Assembly: GCA_020845755.1 (NCBI GenBank)
Contig: JADLFE010000036.1
Location: 39,672 to 103,671, forward strand
DNA from: Phycisphaerales bacterium
Lineage (GTDB): Bacteria > Planctomycetota > Phycisphaerae > Phycisphaerales > UBA1924
Direction of reading: 5' to 3'
DNA length: 64,000 nt
Below, in pieces: positions 10,000 through 18,772 of this stretch (position 1 is the stretch's first letter; each line of letters begins with the position of its first letter). A program made the position numbers and the translations under genes. The notes beneath the pieces were generated by a model. That model was not told the DNA's origin. It did not search any database and saw only the letters and a program-made list of their open reading frames with translations.

Positions 10000-10072
10000 T
10001 GGGCAGGCCGGGATTCGAACCCGGGACCCTTCGCGTGTAAGGCGAATGCTCTAGCCGCTGAGCTACCCGCCC
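10000..10072 (-). tRNA. tRNA-Val (anticodon TAC)
   Basis: A 73-nt cloverleaf on the minus strand: acceptor GGGCGGG/CCTGCCC with one G-U pair, D stem GCTC/GAGC, a perfect anticodon stem TTCGC/GCGAA, loop CTTACAC giving anticodon TAC, T arm CCGGG-TTCGAAT-CCCGG, and discriminator A. CCA is not encoded. The 3' end is separated from the waaA start codon by TTACTG only, so the two are probably cotranscribed. Confidence 0.96.
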
Positions 10073-10171
10073 AAGTCATCCCGTCGCCGTCGCGACAGGT
10101 CCATGGTGCGTGCCGAGACTTTAGGGGCTCGACCCCATCTTCGCCGACCCGGACGCTTGCGCGTGGAAGAA

Positions 10172-11431
10172 TCAGTCGATTTGGCTCGTTGGCCGCGAGG
10201 CAAGGTCGGTGCGCCACGTCCGGGTATCGCGCCCCATCTCGCGTCCGAGCCTGCTCAGTGACTGCATCGTCTCGGCCTGGAACGCGCCGACCACCGGCGG
10301 GTGCCAGTCGTCCGGGATCGCCAGGTACCGGAATTCGACGTCGATTCCATCGCGTCTCTGCAGTTCTGTCGTGAGCGACAACTGGCGCAGCGTACCGAGC
10401 GTGGAGGAACGAATCGCCGTGGCCACGCTGGCCTCGGTAATGGACACCCAGGTAGGGTCGATCCTCTGTGGCGTTCCTCCGAGTTGGTTGTTGACGATGA
10501 CCCAGAAGCGAAACTTTGGGAGCGTGCGCGCGGGGTTGCGTTCCTTGAACAACTGCACCGGCGCGCCGCGTGATCGGAGATCGGCGTCATAGAGAATGTT
10601 CGAGGTCGTCCCGCCGTCGACGTACAGCGTGTCATCGATGACGACGGGCGGGAAGAGGGCGGGGATCGCCGCCGATGCCATCAGCACCTTGTAGAACCGA
10701 TCACTCTCCAGTTCGCCCGTTTCGATGCGGGCGGCCTCGGTGGTCAGGTCCCAGGGGTGCATCCGCCCGAGATCGAGGTTGGTCGCGCCGATGGCGAGGG
10801 TGCGCCCGTCGCGTTCCGCGGCCGCGATCGCCGCGATCGTCGGGCGGTCGATCTGTTCGCGCACGTCGCGCTCCAGGCCCTTGGTGTCCATGAACGACTG
10901 CCGTCCCGGGAGGAAGAAGAAGATGTCGCGCAGCGTGATCCAGTCCTTCTTCGGGTGCTCGTAGAGTTCGAGCACTCGCCTGTATGACTGGTCATCGCCC
11001 AGGAGCGCAAATGGCGCGATCAGCGCGCCGGTGCTCACGCCGGTCACAACGTCGAAGGTCGGGCGGCTCCACGACGGATCCTTGACGTCGCCCCACCCCT
11101 CGAGAATCCCCGCCGCGAACGCGCCGTAGTCGCCCCCGCCGGAGATCATGAGCACGTCGAATACCGCTGGGGGCCCGCCGCGTTCCTGCATCGCGACTTC
11201 CTGTTCCATGCGGCGCACGGTGCGGTCGACCAACTTGCGGAGGTGGCGTGCCGTCGCCTCTTCCTGCACGCGAGCCCGGGCCCGCAGTTCTTCGGGCTGG
11301 AGGGCCGGGCGGCTGACAGCGCAGGCGCACAGGACCGGCGCGACGATCAGCATGAGCACCATGCAGATTGTCCGTGCGGACCCGTGGTGCGGGCGCGGAC
11401 GACGATTCTGGGATGTTCCGGACGTGGTCAT
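10172..11431 (-). CDS. Patatin-like phospholipase, predicted lipoprotein
   Basis: Predicted lipid acyl hydrolase of 419 residues. Patatin motifs are in order: glycine-rich oxyanion loop SGGGDYGA, nucleophile elbow GVSTG with Ser133, and DGG with Asp272 of the Ser-Asp dyad. A hydrophobic N-terminal stretch ends in LCAC, which fits a lipobox, so the enzyme is probably anchored to a membrane facing the periplasm. The ATG at 11431 is used; an in-frame GTG at 11449 would add six residues, and neither has a convincing ribosome-binding site. The gene is convergent with none of its neighbours and follows the sigma-factor gene on the same strand after about 60 bp. The substrate cannot be told from sequence. 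Confidence 0.87.
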   Translation of the reverse strand: MTTSGTSQNRRPRPHHGSARTICMVLMLIVAPVLCACAVSRPALQPEELRARARVQEEATARHLRKLVDRTVRRMEQEVAMQERGGPPAVFDVLMISGGGDYGAFAAGILEGWGDVKDPSWSRPTFDVVTGVSTGALIAPFALLGDDQSYRRVLELYEHPKKDWITLRDIFFFLPGRQSFMDTKGLERDVREQIDRPTIAAIAAAERDGRTLAIGATNLDLGRMHPWDLTTEAARIETGELESDRFYKVLMASAAIPALFPPVVIDDTLYVDGGTTSNILYDADLRSRGAPVQLFKERNPARTLPKFRFWVIVNNQLGGTPQRIDPTWVSITEASVATAIRSSTLGTLRQLSLTTELQRRDGIDVEFRYLAIPDDWHPPVVGAFQAETMQSLSRLGREMGRDTRTWRTDLASRPTSQID

Positions 11432-11491
11432 GGAGAAGAGGCTAATCACATCGCGTGGATGGTTCCAGCGGCACGTTCGAACTCGGGCGGC

Positions 11492-12211
11492 TTACACGGG
11501 CGACAGCATCGACACCACCTGCTCAAATTCGCTGGTTGCTTCGCGCTGATCGCCGGCGGTCTCGGCGACGACCTCGCGGAGGATCGCATCAAGGCGACGC
11601 TTCACGGTCTGCACCGCCGCCGCCGCAAGGGCCGCGCTCTCAAAGCCGTGCGTAGCGGCCGCCTCGCTCAGGGGCACAAGCGATTCGCGGACGACGCGGG
11701 TCTCGAACAAGCGCCAATGCTGCCCGCGCCCCGTGTTCTGGAAATGTGCCTCACATCGGCGCATAGATTCTTCGAACATCGCAAGCGCCCAGCGCCGGTC
11801 GAAGGCCGTGCCGGGGTCCTCGTCGCGCGCGAGGCTCTCTTCACGTTCGATCGCTTCGCCGGAGACGAGCAGCCCCTGCCCGCGCGCCTGTCCGCGACGC
11901 CACTGGTCGGTCGCAAAGCGTTTGAGGGCCGCACGCACCAGCGAGCGAGCGCTCCCCGCCGCCTGATCGGCCCTGTCAAAGAGCCCGCGCGTCAGCACCA
12001 CATCGGCAAAGAACGCCTGCGTCAGGTCCAGCGCCTCGTCGCGCGTCCGCGTCAGCCGGCGAGCACACGCATAGACCGGCGGCCAATACAGCCTCGCACA
12101 TTCCTCAGCCGCCGCACGCCGTGTGTTCTCGTCCCCGCTCCGTACCCGGTCGATCAGCGTCCAGCACGTTGTAACGAACGAGGCTCCGGTCTGCTCCATC
12201 TTGTCACGCAC
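11492..12211 (-). CDS. ECF-type RNA polymerase sigma factor (kinase-associated planctomycete group)
   Basis: Predicted alternative sigma factor of 239 residues. Region 2 is recognisable in LYWPPVYACARRL...EALDLTQAFFADV, followed by a basic helix containing KRFATDQWRRGQARG. The segment around RRWALAMFEESMRR and the C-terminal helical stretch resemble region 4 of the large planctomycete ECF family often encoded beside Ser/Thr kinases. The start is GTG 12211, with GGGAG 8 nt upstream; ATG 12199 would leave that site 20 nt away. It is transcribed divergently from the adjacent kinase with a 72-bp gap. By analogy with kinase-linked ECF groups, its activity may be controlled by phosphorylation rather than by an anti-sigma factor, but no experiment on this protein is implied. 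Confidence 0.8.
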   Translation of the reverse strand: MRDKMEQTGASFVTTCWTLIDRVRSGDENTRRAAAEECARLYWPPVYACARRLTRTRDEALDLTQAFFADVVLTRGLFDRADQAAGSARSLVRAALKRFATDQWRRGQARGQGLLVSGEAIEREESLARDEDPGTAFDRRWALAMFEESMRRCEAHFQNTGRGQHWRLFETRVVRESLVPLSEAAATHGFESAALAAAAVQTVKRRLDAILREVVAETAGDQREATSEFEQVVSMLSPV

Positions 12212-12242
12212 GGCGGAATCTCCCACGAGATTCCTATGATAT

Positions 12243-12260
12243 TGATACCCATGCGTATCA
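12243..12260. promoter_or_regulatory. Inverted repeat between divergent sigma and kinase genes
   Basis: TGATAC-CCATGC-GTATCA forms a perfect 6-bp palindrome with a 6-nt spacer in the 72-bp divergent intergenic region. A TATGAT sequence (12235-12240), resembling a -10 box for the kinase direction, lies immediately beside it. It may be an operator or a sigma-specific promoter element; this is inference from position and symmetry only. Confidence 0.35.
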
Positions 12261-12283
12261 CAAAGGGAAACCCGGAGATTCGC

Positions 12284-15166
12284 GTGGACCGACGCCCTTC
12301 CGAAGACGATGGCGTGGGCAACGGCTATCACGCCGCGCGGCGCGTGCTCGCCTCGCTCGCCCCCACCACGCCCACCAGCCTCACGCCGCCCGGCTATCAA
12401 CTCATCGACACGCTGGGCGTTGGCGGCGGCGGCGCGACCTTCCTGGCGCTCCGCGAGGGCTCTGATCGTCCCGTCGCGCTGAAAGTCCTCCATGCCCACG
12501 CCGCGCCCGGCCCGACGCGCCAGCGCGCATGGCGCGAGCTCGATCTCCTGCAGGAGACCCACCTGCCGTGCCTGCCGCGGCTGCTTGACTACGGCATCGT
12601 CGGCGATCGCCTTTTCATCGCCACCGAATTCGTCAGCGGCCAGCGGCTCGACGAACACGCGCGATCCATCCCGCCCTCGCGCGAACGCTGGATCCGGCTC
12701 GCGGCCGTGCTGGCGCGCGTTGCGGAGGCCGTGCACTCGCTCAACGAACGCGGCATCATCCACCGCGACCTCAAGCCCTCCAACATCCTCATCGCAAACG
12801 ACGCCTCGCCGTTCATCATTGATCTTGGCGTCGCGGCGTTGGCGGCACGGAGCGCCGAGGAGACGCTGACGGCCGACGGCACGCCGATCGGCACGCCCGC
12901 GTTCATGTCGCCGGAGCAGGCGCGGGGCGAGAGAGACCTCATCTCGATCCGATCGGACGTGTACGCGCTGGGGGCGACGGCGTGCGCGGTGATGACGGGA
13001 AAGCCGCCGCATGATTTAGAGGGCGTGTCGCTGCACGAGGCGGTGCGCCGCGTGGGGAGCGAGCCGCCGCGCGAGGCACGCGTGCTGGAGCCGGAATTGC
13101 CGAGGCCGCTCTCGGCGATCATCGCCAAGGCGTGCGCGCCCGACCCGCGCAAGCGCTATGCGACGGCGGCGGAACTGGCCGAGGACTTGCGGCGGTTTGC
13201 GCGGCGCGAGCCCGTGCTGGCGACGCGCCCGAGCGTGTGGCAGCGGGCGATGCGGTGGGTGGGGAGGCATCCGGCCTTGGCAACGGGGGTGTTGTGCACG
13301 GGCATGGTGGTGGGAACGGCGGGCATTGCTCGTGCAATCTCGATGCAATACTCAAGAGCGCCGGTCACGATTCAGGTGAAGCCATCTGACCCCTATTCCG
13401 CGATCATGTCTTCGTTCGATGGTACAAGTTTGGCCACATGGCAGAGTGAACAAGGAATCCGGATCGGGTACTACGGGCTGGTCGGCGAGGCTGACTGGCT
13501 CCATCGAGGCAGGCGAGCCCTGATCCTGTCGGCTCGGACGGTGCCGCGAGGCGTGGAGCACGTTCTTGCGTGCTACGACGCAGATCATCCAGAACGGGAA
13601 CTCTGGCGAACGCCATCAAGGGCGCCGCAGATCGTTATGCCGAGCGAAGCCACACTTTGGTTGCACAACGACGCGGACACGGAGTTCCGCTGCACCGCGG
13701 TGGTGGTCGGAAATATGGTTGGTGATGCAGCAGAAGAAATCGCGGTCGTGTTGAGTCATGCGCAGCAATCTCCGGCCTGCATTCGCGTCTACTCACTCAA
13801 CGGGCGGGTGCTGTGGGAGGGCTGGCATCATGGCCAGATCGACAGCATAACGTGGCTCGAGCGTTCGCGGCTCCTGGTCTGCTCCGGCGTTTCGGCGGAT
13901 GGCGGTGCAGTCGTCGAGGTGCAACCCGGCGATCTGTCGGTGCGTTATCCGCTGGTGTTGTTCGCGGTTCACGTGCCGACGACGCCCGACTCTTCCCAAG
14001 AGATTCTGTCCACCTGGACGGACGATCCGAGTGCAACGGTGGCTTGGAGCCGCACCATGCCGACCTCGCTTCTCGACGTGGTTTCCTCTACAACGGTGCA
14101 GCCGTGCCCCGATGGCCTTCTGTGCTTCTCTCTGCTCAGCAGGCAGGAGCGAATTCCTCTGGTCACACTGCGGGTAAGTGCTGAGGGTGAACTTGCGAAC
14201 GGGACACTTGGTCCAGAAGACCGCGCCAAGCTCGGCCGTTTGCAGAACGATGTCCGTCTCGTCGTGCCGGGAACTCGAGAATCAGGATCCATCGCTCCTA
14301 TGGATGCTCCGCTTCTGCGTATAAGCGGGCGTCCCTTTTCAAGTTGCGACCTTATGATGAGCCCGAAGCTGATTGCGATCCCGTTCTGCTTGCTCGCCGT
14401 CCCCGTGCTTGCCACGACCATCAACGATGGGCTCGTGGGGTTCTTTCCGTTCGAGGGCACGCCGTACGACGGCATGAACCACTGCTACAACATCCAGACC
14501 TATGGCGCACCCACCTATGACCGCGGCGCGGTTGGGCGCGCCATCCGTTTCGACGGCATCGACGACGCACTGGCGGTTGATCACAACGGTGAACTGAGCT
14601 TCGATATGGACACGGACTCTTTCTCGCTCGCGTTCTACGTGAAGTGGGATGGCGGGTCCGGCGATCGGACTGTGATGCAGGACCGGTGGGGCGGAAACAC
14701 GTCCGTTTCATACTCGGCGGGTTTCAATGGGAGCCGCGACGAGTTCGTCTGCGATAGTTGGTACTCGGCGACCGGCACCAACTTCTACGTCGACACGAAC
14801 AAGCACCAGTTCGTCAACGAGTGGCGGCATGTCACGGTTACGTTTGACGCTTCCACCGGCATCAAGTCGCTGTACTTCGACGGCGTGCTGGTCGACACCG
14901 CCTCCCGCCCAAACCAGCTCTACGCCGATCCCAACAACACGCGCATGACCATCGGCGCTTACTGGGGGGCCAGCGGCGGGCTTTTCAACTTCTTCGACGG
15001 TCTGCTCGATGAGCTCCGCATCTACAACCGCGTCCTCACCACGACCGAAGTCAACGAACTTGTCGACCTCAAGCCCTGCCCGCCCGACTTCAACGGCGAC
15101 GGCTTCATCAACGGGCTCGATCTGGACGGCTTCGCCGAACAGTGGGAGTCCGGCGTCTGCAAGTGA
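12284..15166 (+). CDS. Transmembrane Ser/Thr protein kinase joined in frame to a LamG/dockerin-like protein
   Basis: A 960-codon frame. Residues ~35-300 are a Hanks-type kinase: glycine loop GVGGGGATF, ATP Lys67 (VALKVL), catalytic HRDLKPSN with Asp162, IIDLG in place of DFG, and MSPEQA. A transmembrane segment (~330-352, starting HPALATGV) precedes about 340 residues of unrecognised, probably extracytoplasmic sequence. At residue 691, MMSPKLIAIPFCLLAVPVLA looks like a new signal peptide, followed by a concanavalin-like LamG domain and a terminal Ca-binding, dockerin-like DFNGDGFINGLDLDGF. No stop codon separates the two halves. Either this is a true fusion or the kinase stop has been lost and a secreted protein starts at ATG 14354 (270 aa). 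GTG 12284 is chosen because GGAG lies 6 nt upstream; ATG 12251 and 12236 are alternatives. A strong terminator follows. Confidence 0.82.
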   Translation: MDRRPSEDDGVGNGYHAARRVLASLAPTTPTSLTPPGYQLIDTLGVGGGGATFLALREGSDRPVALKVLHAHAAPGPTRQRAWRELDLLQETHLPCLPRLLDYGIVGDRLFIATEFVSGQRLDEHARSIPPSRERWIRLAAVLARVAEAVHSLNERGIIHRDLKPSNILIANDASPFIIDLGVAALAARSAEETLTADGTPIGTPAFMSPEQARGERDLISIRSDVYALGATACAVMTGKPPHDLEGVSLHEAVRRVGSEPPREARVLEPELPRPLSAIIAKACAPDPRKRYATAAELAEDLRRFARREPVLATRPSVWQRAMRWVGRHPALATGVLCTGMVVGTAGIARAISMQYSRAPVTIQVKPSDPYSAIMSSFDGTSLATWQSEQGIRIGYYGLVGEADWLHRGRRALILSARTVPRGVEHVLACYDADHPERELWRTPSRAPQIVMPSEATLWLHNDADTEFRCTAVVVGNMVGDAAEEIAVVLSHAQQSPACIRVYSLNGRVLWEGWHHGQIDSITWLERSRLLVCSGVSADGGAVVEVQPGDLSVRYPLVLFAVHVPTTPDSSQEILSTWTDDPSATVAWSRTMPTSLLDVVSSTTVQPCPDGLLCFSLLSRQERIPLVTLRVSAEGELANGTLGPEDRAKLGRLQNDVRLVVPGTRESGSIAPMDAPLLRISGRPFSSCDLMMSPKLIAIPFCLLAVPVLATTINDGLVGFFPFEGTPYDGMNHCYNIQTYGAPTYDRGAVGRAIRFDGIDDALAVDHNGELSFDMDTDSFSLAFYVKWDGGSGDRTVMQDRWGGNTSVSYSAGFNGSRDEFVCDSWYSATGTNFYVDTNKHQFVNEWRHVTVTFDASTGIKSLYFDGVLVDTASRPNQLYADPNNTRMTIGAYWGASGGLFNFFDGLLDELRIYNRVLTTTEVNELVDLKPCPPDFNGDGFINGLDLDGFAEQWESGVCK

Positions 15167-15212
15167 GCGTTACTCGTCTCATCGATCATTCCGCTCGCTG
15201 AACACACTTCGC

Positions 15213-15248
15213 AACCCCGCGCTCTCCGCGAGCGCGGGGTTGTTGTTT
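15213..15248 (+). terminator. Terminator after the kinase/LamG gene
   Basis: A perfect 12-bp stem AACCCCGCGCTC/GAGCGCGGGGTT with a 5-nt loop is followed by GTTGTTT on the plus strand, 46 bp past the stop codon. It lies between convergent genes (kinase/LamG and the coiled-coil protein); the plus-strand U-rich tail points to termination of the kinase/LamG transcript. Confidence 0.8.
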
Positions 15249-15368
15249 GATCAGAACTCGACACATGGGCGCACGTCCACATACCGCCGGGGTCCCTCCG
15301 GATTCGACGCAACATGCCCGACACGCGAAGACGCATCTCCGAGGATGCACGCCTCGTGCGGCGTCCGC

Positions 15369-17552
15369 TTAGTGTGACAACCGATCGCGCAGGCGATCGA
15401 GCACGCCCTGCATGCTCGGCGGGAGCGGCCGGTCTGCCGAGGTGCTCGCCGTTTCCTGCGTGGTCGAAACAGGTTCCGTGTGGCGGGTCATCTCTTCCGC
15501 GGCCGCCATGCCGTAGGTCTCGGCCAGCGCATCGCGCATCACCTCAGGCGACAGCCCCCACGCGGAGGGCTCGGTCGTGACATCGTCGTGCGCGATCGGA
15601 TAGTCGATGCTGGTCGGCGTGGACGAGTCGACATGGTGCGTCGCGCCTTGCTCTGTCTCAACAGTACCCGCGATGGATTGCCCACCCGGCGTTGCGGGGG
15701 GGGCGTCAACGTTGCTCGGTGCGGCCGCGCTGGCGGTCGTTGACACGGCCGGAACAAGGGGCTCTGCCTGAGAAGTGCTCGTGATCGTGTTCGGTTGACT
15801 CGCCGGCAGGGCTTCGCTCGTCCGTGCCGCCCGCGCTTCCACGGCCTTGCTCGCGCTGCGGATCGCCATCGCCTGGCCCGCGACGGCCTTGGCGGCGGTC
15901 TCCGCCAGCACGATCGACTCATCGATCGCGCCCTGGAGTGATGCGTGACGCGACCACAGACGGTCGAGGTCCCCCGCCGATGCGTTCATGTTCTCGAGCA
16001 GTGACTGCTGGCGCGCGTGCTGGCGATCCATATCCTCCGCCGCCGAGAGCAGGAGTTGCGACAGATCACGCTTGGCGATCTCGACTTGGTCGCGGATCGC
16101 CCCGAACCCGCTGGCGGCATCGATCGCGTCGAGGCGCAACTGGTCCGCCTTGGCGAGCAGCGATTGCAGCACCGTGCCCGAGCCTTCCTGCGTCGCTTCG
16201 TTCATGACTTCCGCGGCACGCAGGCACAGCGTGTCGAGGCGAGCCAGCGTCGGGCCGGCGGCGGCCTCAAACTCGAAGCGGACCTTGGCGATGCGTTGGT
16301 CGAGTTCGGCGATGAGTTGGCGTGTCGCGTCGGCGATGGGCTTGAGACGGGTGTCGACCTCGGCCGAGGCCTTCGACAGCCTGTTTTCCAGCGATTCCAT
16401 CTCGCCCGTCAGACGCGAGCGGAGCGATTCGCCGTGCGATGACAGTTCGTTCTGCAGTGACGCGGCCTGACGTCGCAGTTCGCCCGCGTTGTTGTTGGCC
16501 AGAGCCTGCATCTGCGCCTGCAGCGCCTCGAGTTTGGAAAGCGTCGGGCCCGCGATCGCGCTCACGCGCGCCTGCGCGTCGCCGAGCTGCGATTCGATCT
16601 TCTGCTGGAGTTGATTGAGCGGCGTGCCGAGCGACTTGGCGCGAGCCTCGGCTTCGTTGGTGAGTGCGCGGAGGCGGGCCTGCAGGCCATCGGCCTTGGC
16701 GCTGAACTCCTGCGAGATCATGCCCGAGCGCTGCGCGATCTCCTGCAACTGCTGGCTGGCGTGGCCGACGATCGATTCGGCACGCTGGGCGAGTTGGCGA
16801 TCGAGCGTTTCGGCGCGCTGCTGCGATTCCGTGAACCGGGCCGAGAGTTGCGTGTTCCACGCCTCGCCGCGCGTGTTCAGTTCATCGCGCAGGGCGGTCG
16901 CTTGTTTGAGGGTTTCGTCGAGTTCGTGTATCAGGCGTGCCTGCGTCGCTTCGGCGCGCGAGATCGTGCGTTCCGACATCGTTGCAAGGCGGTCCTGCAA
17001 CTCGTTGATGCGCGTCTGGGCCTGGGCCTGGGCTTGTGCGTCGATTGTCTGCGTGCGCCCCTGGGCCACTTCGAAGAGCGAGTTGAGCCGCTGCTCGGCG
17101 CCCGTCACGACCTCGCCGATGCGGGCTTCGAGGCGAGCCACGTGCTCGGCGAGCATTCGGCTCAGCGTCTTCTCGAAATGCTCCGCGAGTTTGGTTTCGC
17201 TGGCGGCCAGTTGCAGCACCTGCTCGGCCTTGCCCAGGCGCTGTTCGAGCACCGGCATGATCTTGACGGTGGTTTCGAGTCGCTTCTTGAGTTCGTCGGT
17301 CGCCTGACGGAGGTTGTCGCCCATCGACTTCACGTCGACCATCGCCGTCTGCAGTGACTGGCCGCGCCCCGCGGCTTCGCGGATCAGCGACTTGAGCCCC
17401 TCGGCGTATTCGTCGAACGCCCCGCGATCGAGCACGCGCGGCGTGATGAAGACCTGGTCGGCGACCTCGGCACCGATCTGGGCCGCGATGGCATCGGCGG
17501 AGGTCGGCGCTGCGAGGCGCACGGGCGACGGCTTGGCGATGGTGTCGGACAT
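15369..17552 (-). CDS. Large coiled-coil protein of unknown function
   Basis: A 727-residue protein made mainly of heptad-like, Ala/Glu/Gln/Arg-rich helix from about residue 45 to 560, with a short low-complexity run (AQAQAQAQ). It has no signal peptide or membrane segment. The C-terminal ~170 residues are Ser/Thr/Pro/Ala-rich and end in an amphipathic segment, MQGVLDRLRDRLSH. The pattern resembles cytoskeletal, SMC-like or chemoreceptor-like coiled coils, but no ATPase or signalling domain is seen, so no function is assigned. The start at 17552 is supported by an AAAGGGACAGG purine-rich stretch just upstream; an earlier in-frame ATG at 17642 lacks such support and would add an Arg-rich leader. 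It is divergent from the pseudouridine synthase gene and convergent with the kinase gene. Confidence 0.75.
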   Translation of the reverse strand: MSDTIAKPSPVRLAAPTSADAIAAQIGAEVADQVFITPRVLDRGAFDEYAEGLKSLIREAAGRGQSLQTAMVDVKSMGDNLRQATDELKKRLETTVKIMPVLEQRLGKAEQVLQLAASETKLAEHFEKTLSRMLAEHVARLEARIGEVVTGAEQRLNSLFEVAQGRTQTIDAQAQAQAQTRINELQDRLATMSERTISRAEATQARLIHELDETLKQATALRDELNTRGEAWNTQLSARFTESQQRAETLDRQLAQRAESIVGHASQQLQEIAQRSGMISQEFSAKADGLQARLRALTNEAEARAKSLGTPLNQLQQKIESQLGDAQARVSAIAGPTLSKLEALQAQMQALANNNAGELRRQAASLQNELSSHGESLRSRLTGEMESLENRLSKASAEVDTRLKPIADATRQLIAELDQRIAKVRFEFEAAAGPTLARLDTLCLRAAEVMNEATQEGSGTVLQSLLAKADQLRLDAIDAASGFGAIRDQVEIAKRDLSQLLLSAAEDMDRQHARQQSLLENMNASAGDLDRLWSRHASLQGAIDESIVLAETAAKAVAGQAMAIRSASKAVEARAARTSEALPASQPNTITSTSQAEPLVPAVSTTASAAAPSNVDAPPATPGGQSIAGTVETEQGATHHVDSSTPTSIDYPIAHDDVTTEPSAWGLSPEVMRDALAETYGMAAAEEMTRHTEPVSTTQETASTSADRPLPPSMQGVLDRLRDRLSH

Positions 17553-17679
17553 CCTGTCCCTTTCCGCGCGGCGTGGCGCACGTCGCGTCGGCTCCGCCGC
17601 GCGGCGATACATCCTTATACCCAACATCGGCAGAATCGACACGTCAGCGCCAAACCTGCGGGGGCCCTAAACTGGCACG

Positions 17680-18696
17680 ATGCCCCGCCAACCTTCGAAA
17701 TCTCGATTCGGACCCCGCCCTCCCCGTGCGAAGGGGGGTGGCGATCGGCGTCGCGTGACCAAGCGCCGTGGGCCGCGTGGGGCGGGTGATGTCGTTTCGA
17801 CCGCCCCGCCGGGAATGGTCCGCCTGCAGCGCGTGCTGGCCGACGCCGGGGTCGCGGCTCGGCGTCAGTGCGAAAAGTTGATCGAGGACGGACGCGTTGA
17901 GGTCAATGGCGAGGTTCGCGATCACCTTCCGGTGTTCGTAAATCCAGCCGAGGACAGGATTTCGGTCGACGGCCGCCCGATTCCGCGGATCCGCGCATCG
18001 CGCAAGATTTACCTGATGCTCCACAAGCCGGAGCGGACGCTGGTGACGGTGGCAGACGAGGAGGGGAGCGATCGGCGGACGATCATGAGCCTAGTCGACC
18101 ACCCGTCCAAGCCTCGGCTGTTTCCGGTCGGGCGGCTGGACTTTGAGAGCACGGGCCTCGTGCTCCTGACGAACGACGGCGAGATCGCCAACGTGTTGTC
18201 GCACCCGCGGTTCGGCGTGGAAAAGGTCTATCACGCGATGGTGAAGCGTTCGCTCGACGATACGCACCTCGCGGAGTTGGAAGGGGTCATCAACAAGGCG
18301 GGGCGCGAAGAGGCCAAGTCGCGTGGGCGGATCGGCGCGCCGGGTGTTGAACTGTCGATCATTCGGCGTGAAGCGGGGCGAACACTCTTGGCGGTGACGA
18401 TGCGTGCCGGGGCCAACCGGACGGTGCGCGACGTGCTGATGAACGCGGGCTGCCCGGTGAAGAAGTTGACGCAGGTCAGGCTCGGGCCGCTGGAGTTGAA
18501 GGGTGTGGCGCTGTCGCAGTGGCGCGAACTGACGCGTGACGAGGTGAGAGCGCTTCGACAAGTGCTGTCGGCGGCGCGTCGTGGCACGATCGGGAGCGCG
18601 CCCGGCGGGACGGCCGCCCGCACGGGAAAGCCGGGGGCCGATTCCGAACAACGCCATGAGGCCCGGGATTCTGGTGATTCGGACTTCGAGGAGTGA
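17680..18696 (+). CDS. rluB: RsuA/RluB-family rRNA pseudouridine synthase
   Basis: Converts uridine to pseudouridine in rRNA; RluB-type members act on 23S rRNA helix 80. It has 338 residues. After a basic N-terminal tail of ~45 residues, an S4 RNA-binding domain begins at VRLQRVLADAGVAARR, followed by the catalytic domain with GRLDFESTGLVLLTNDG, placing the catalytic Asp at residue 154. KVYHAMV and NRTVRDVLMNAGCPVKKLTQVRLGPL are further family motifs. The C-terminal ~40 residues are low-complexity and charged. The family is secure; the exact target (RluB, RsuA or RluF type) is inferred from the overall pattern. The ATG has only a distant G-run upstream. Confidence 0.9.
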   Translation: MPRQPSKSRFGPRPPRAKGGGDRRRVTKRRGPRGAGDVVSTAPPGMVRLQRVLADAGVAARRQCEKLIEDGRVEVNGEVRDHLPVFVNPAEDRISVDGRPIPRIRASRKIYLMLHKPERTLVTVADEEGSDRRTIMSLVDHPSKPRLFPVGRLDFESTGLVLLTNDGEIANVLSHPRFGVEKVYHAMVKRSLDDTHLAELEGVINKAGREEAKSRGRIGAPGVELSIIRREAGRTLLAVTMRAGANRTVRDVLMNAGCPVKKLTQVRLGPLELKGVALSQWRELTRDEVRALRQVLSAARRGTIGSAPGGTAARTGKPGADSEQRHEARDSGDSDFEE

Positions 18697-18772
18697 GGCC
18701 CGATGTCGCCCTCGGGCGGCCGATCGGGATCAGGACGGGGTCCGAAATGGTCGATAACCGGAGGCGGCGTGC

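Noticed and set aside
11243..12283. Upstream extension of the kinase frame
   Set aside because: It runs antisense through the ECF sigma gene and has no kinase-type sequence; a GGAG site supports GTG 12284.
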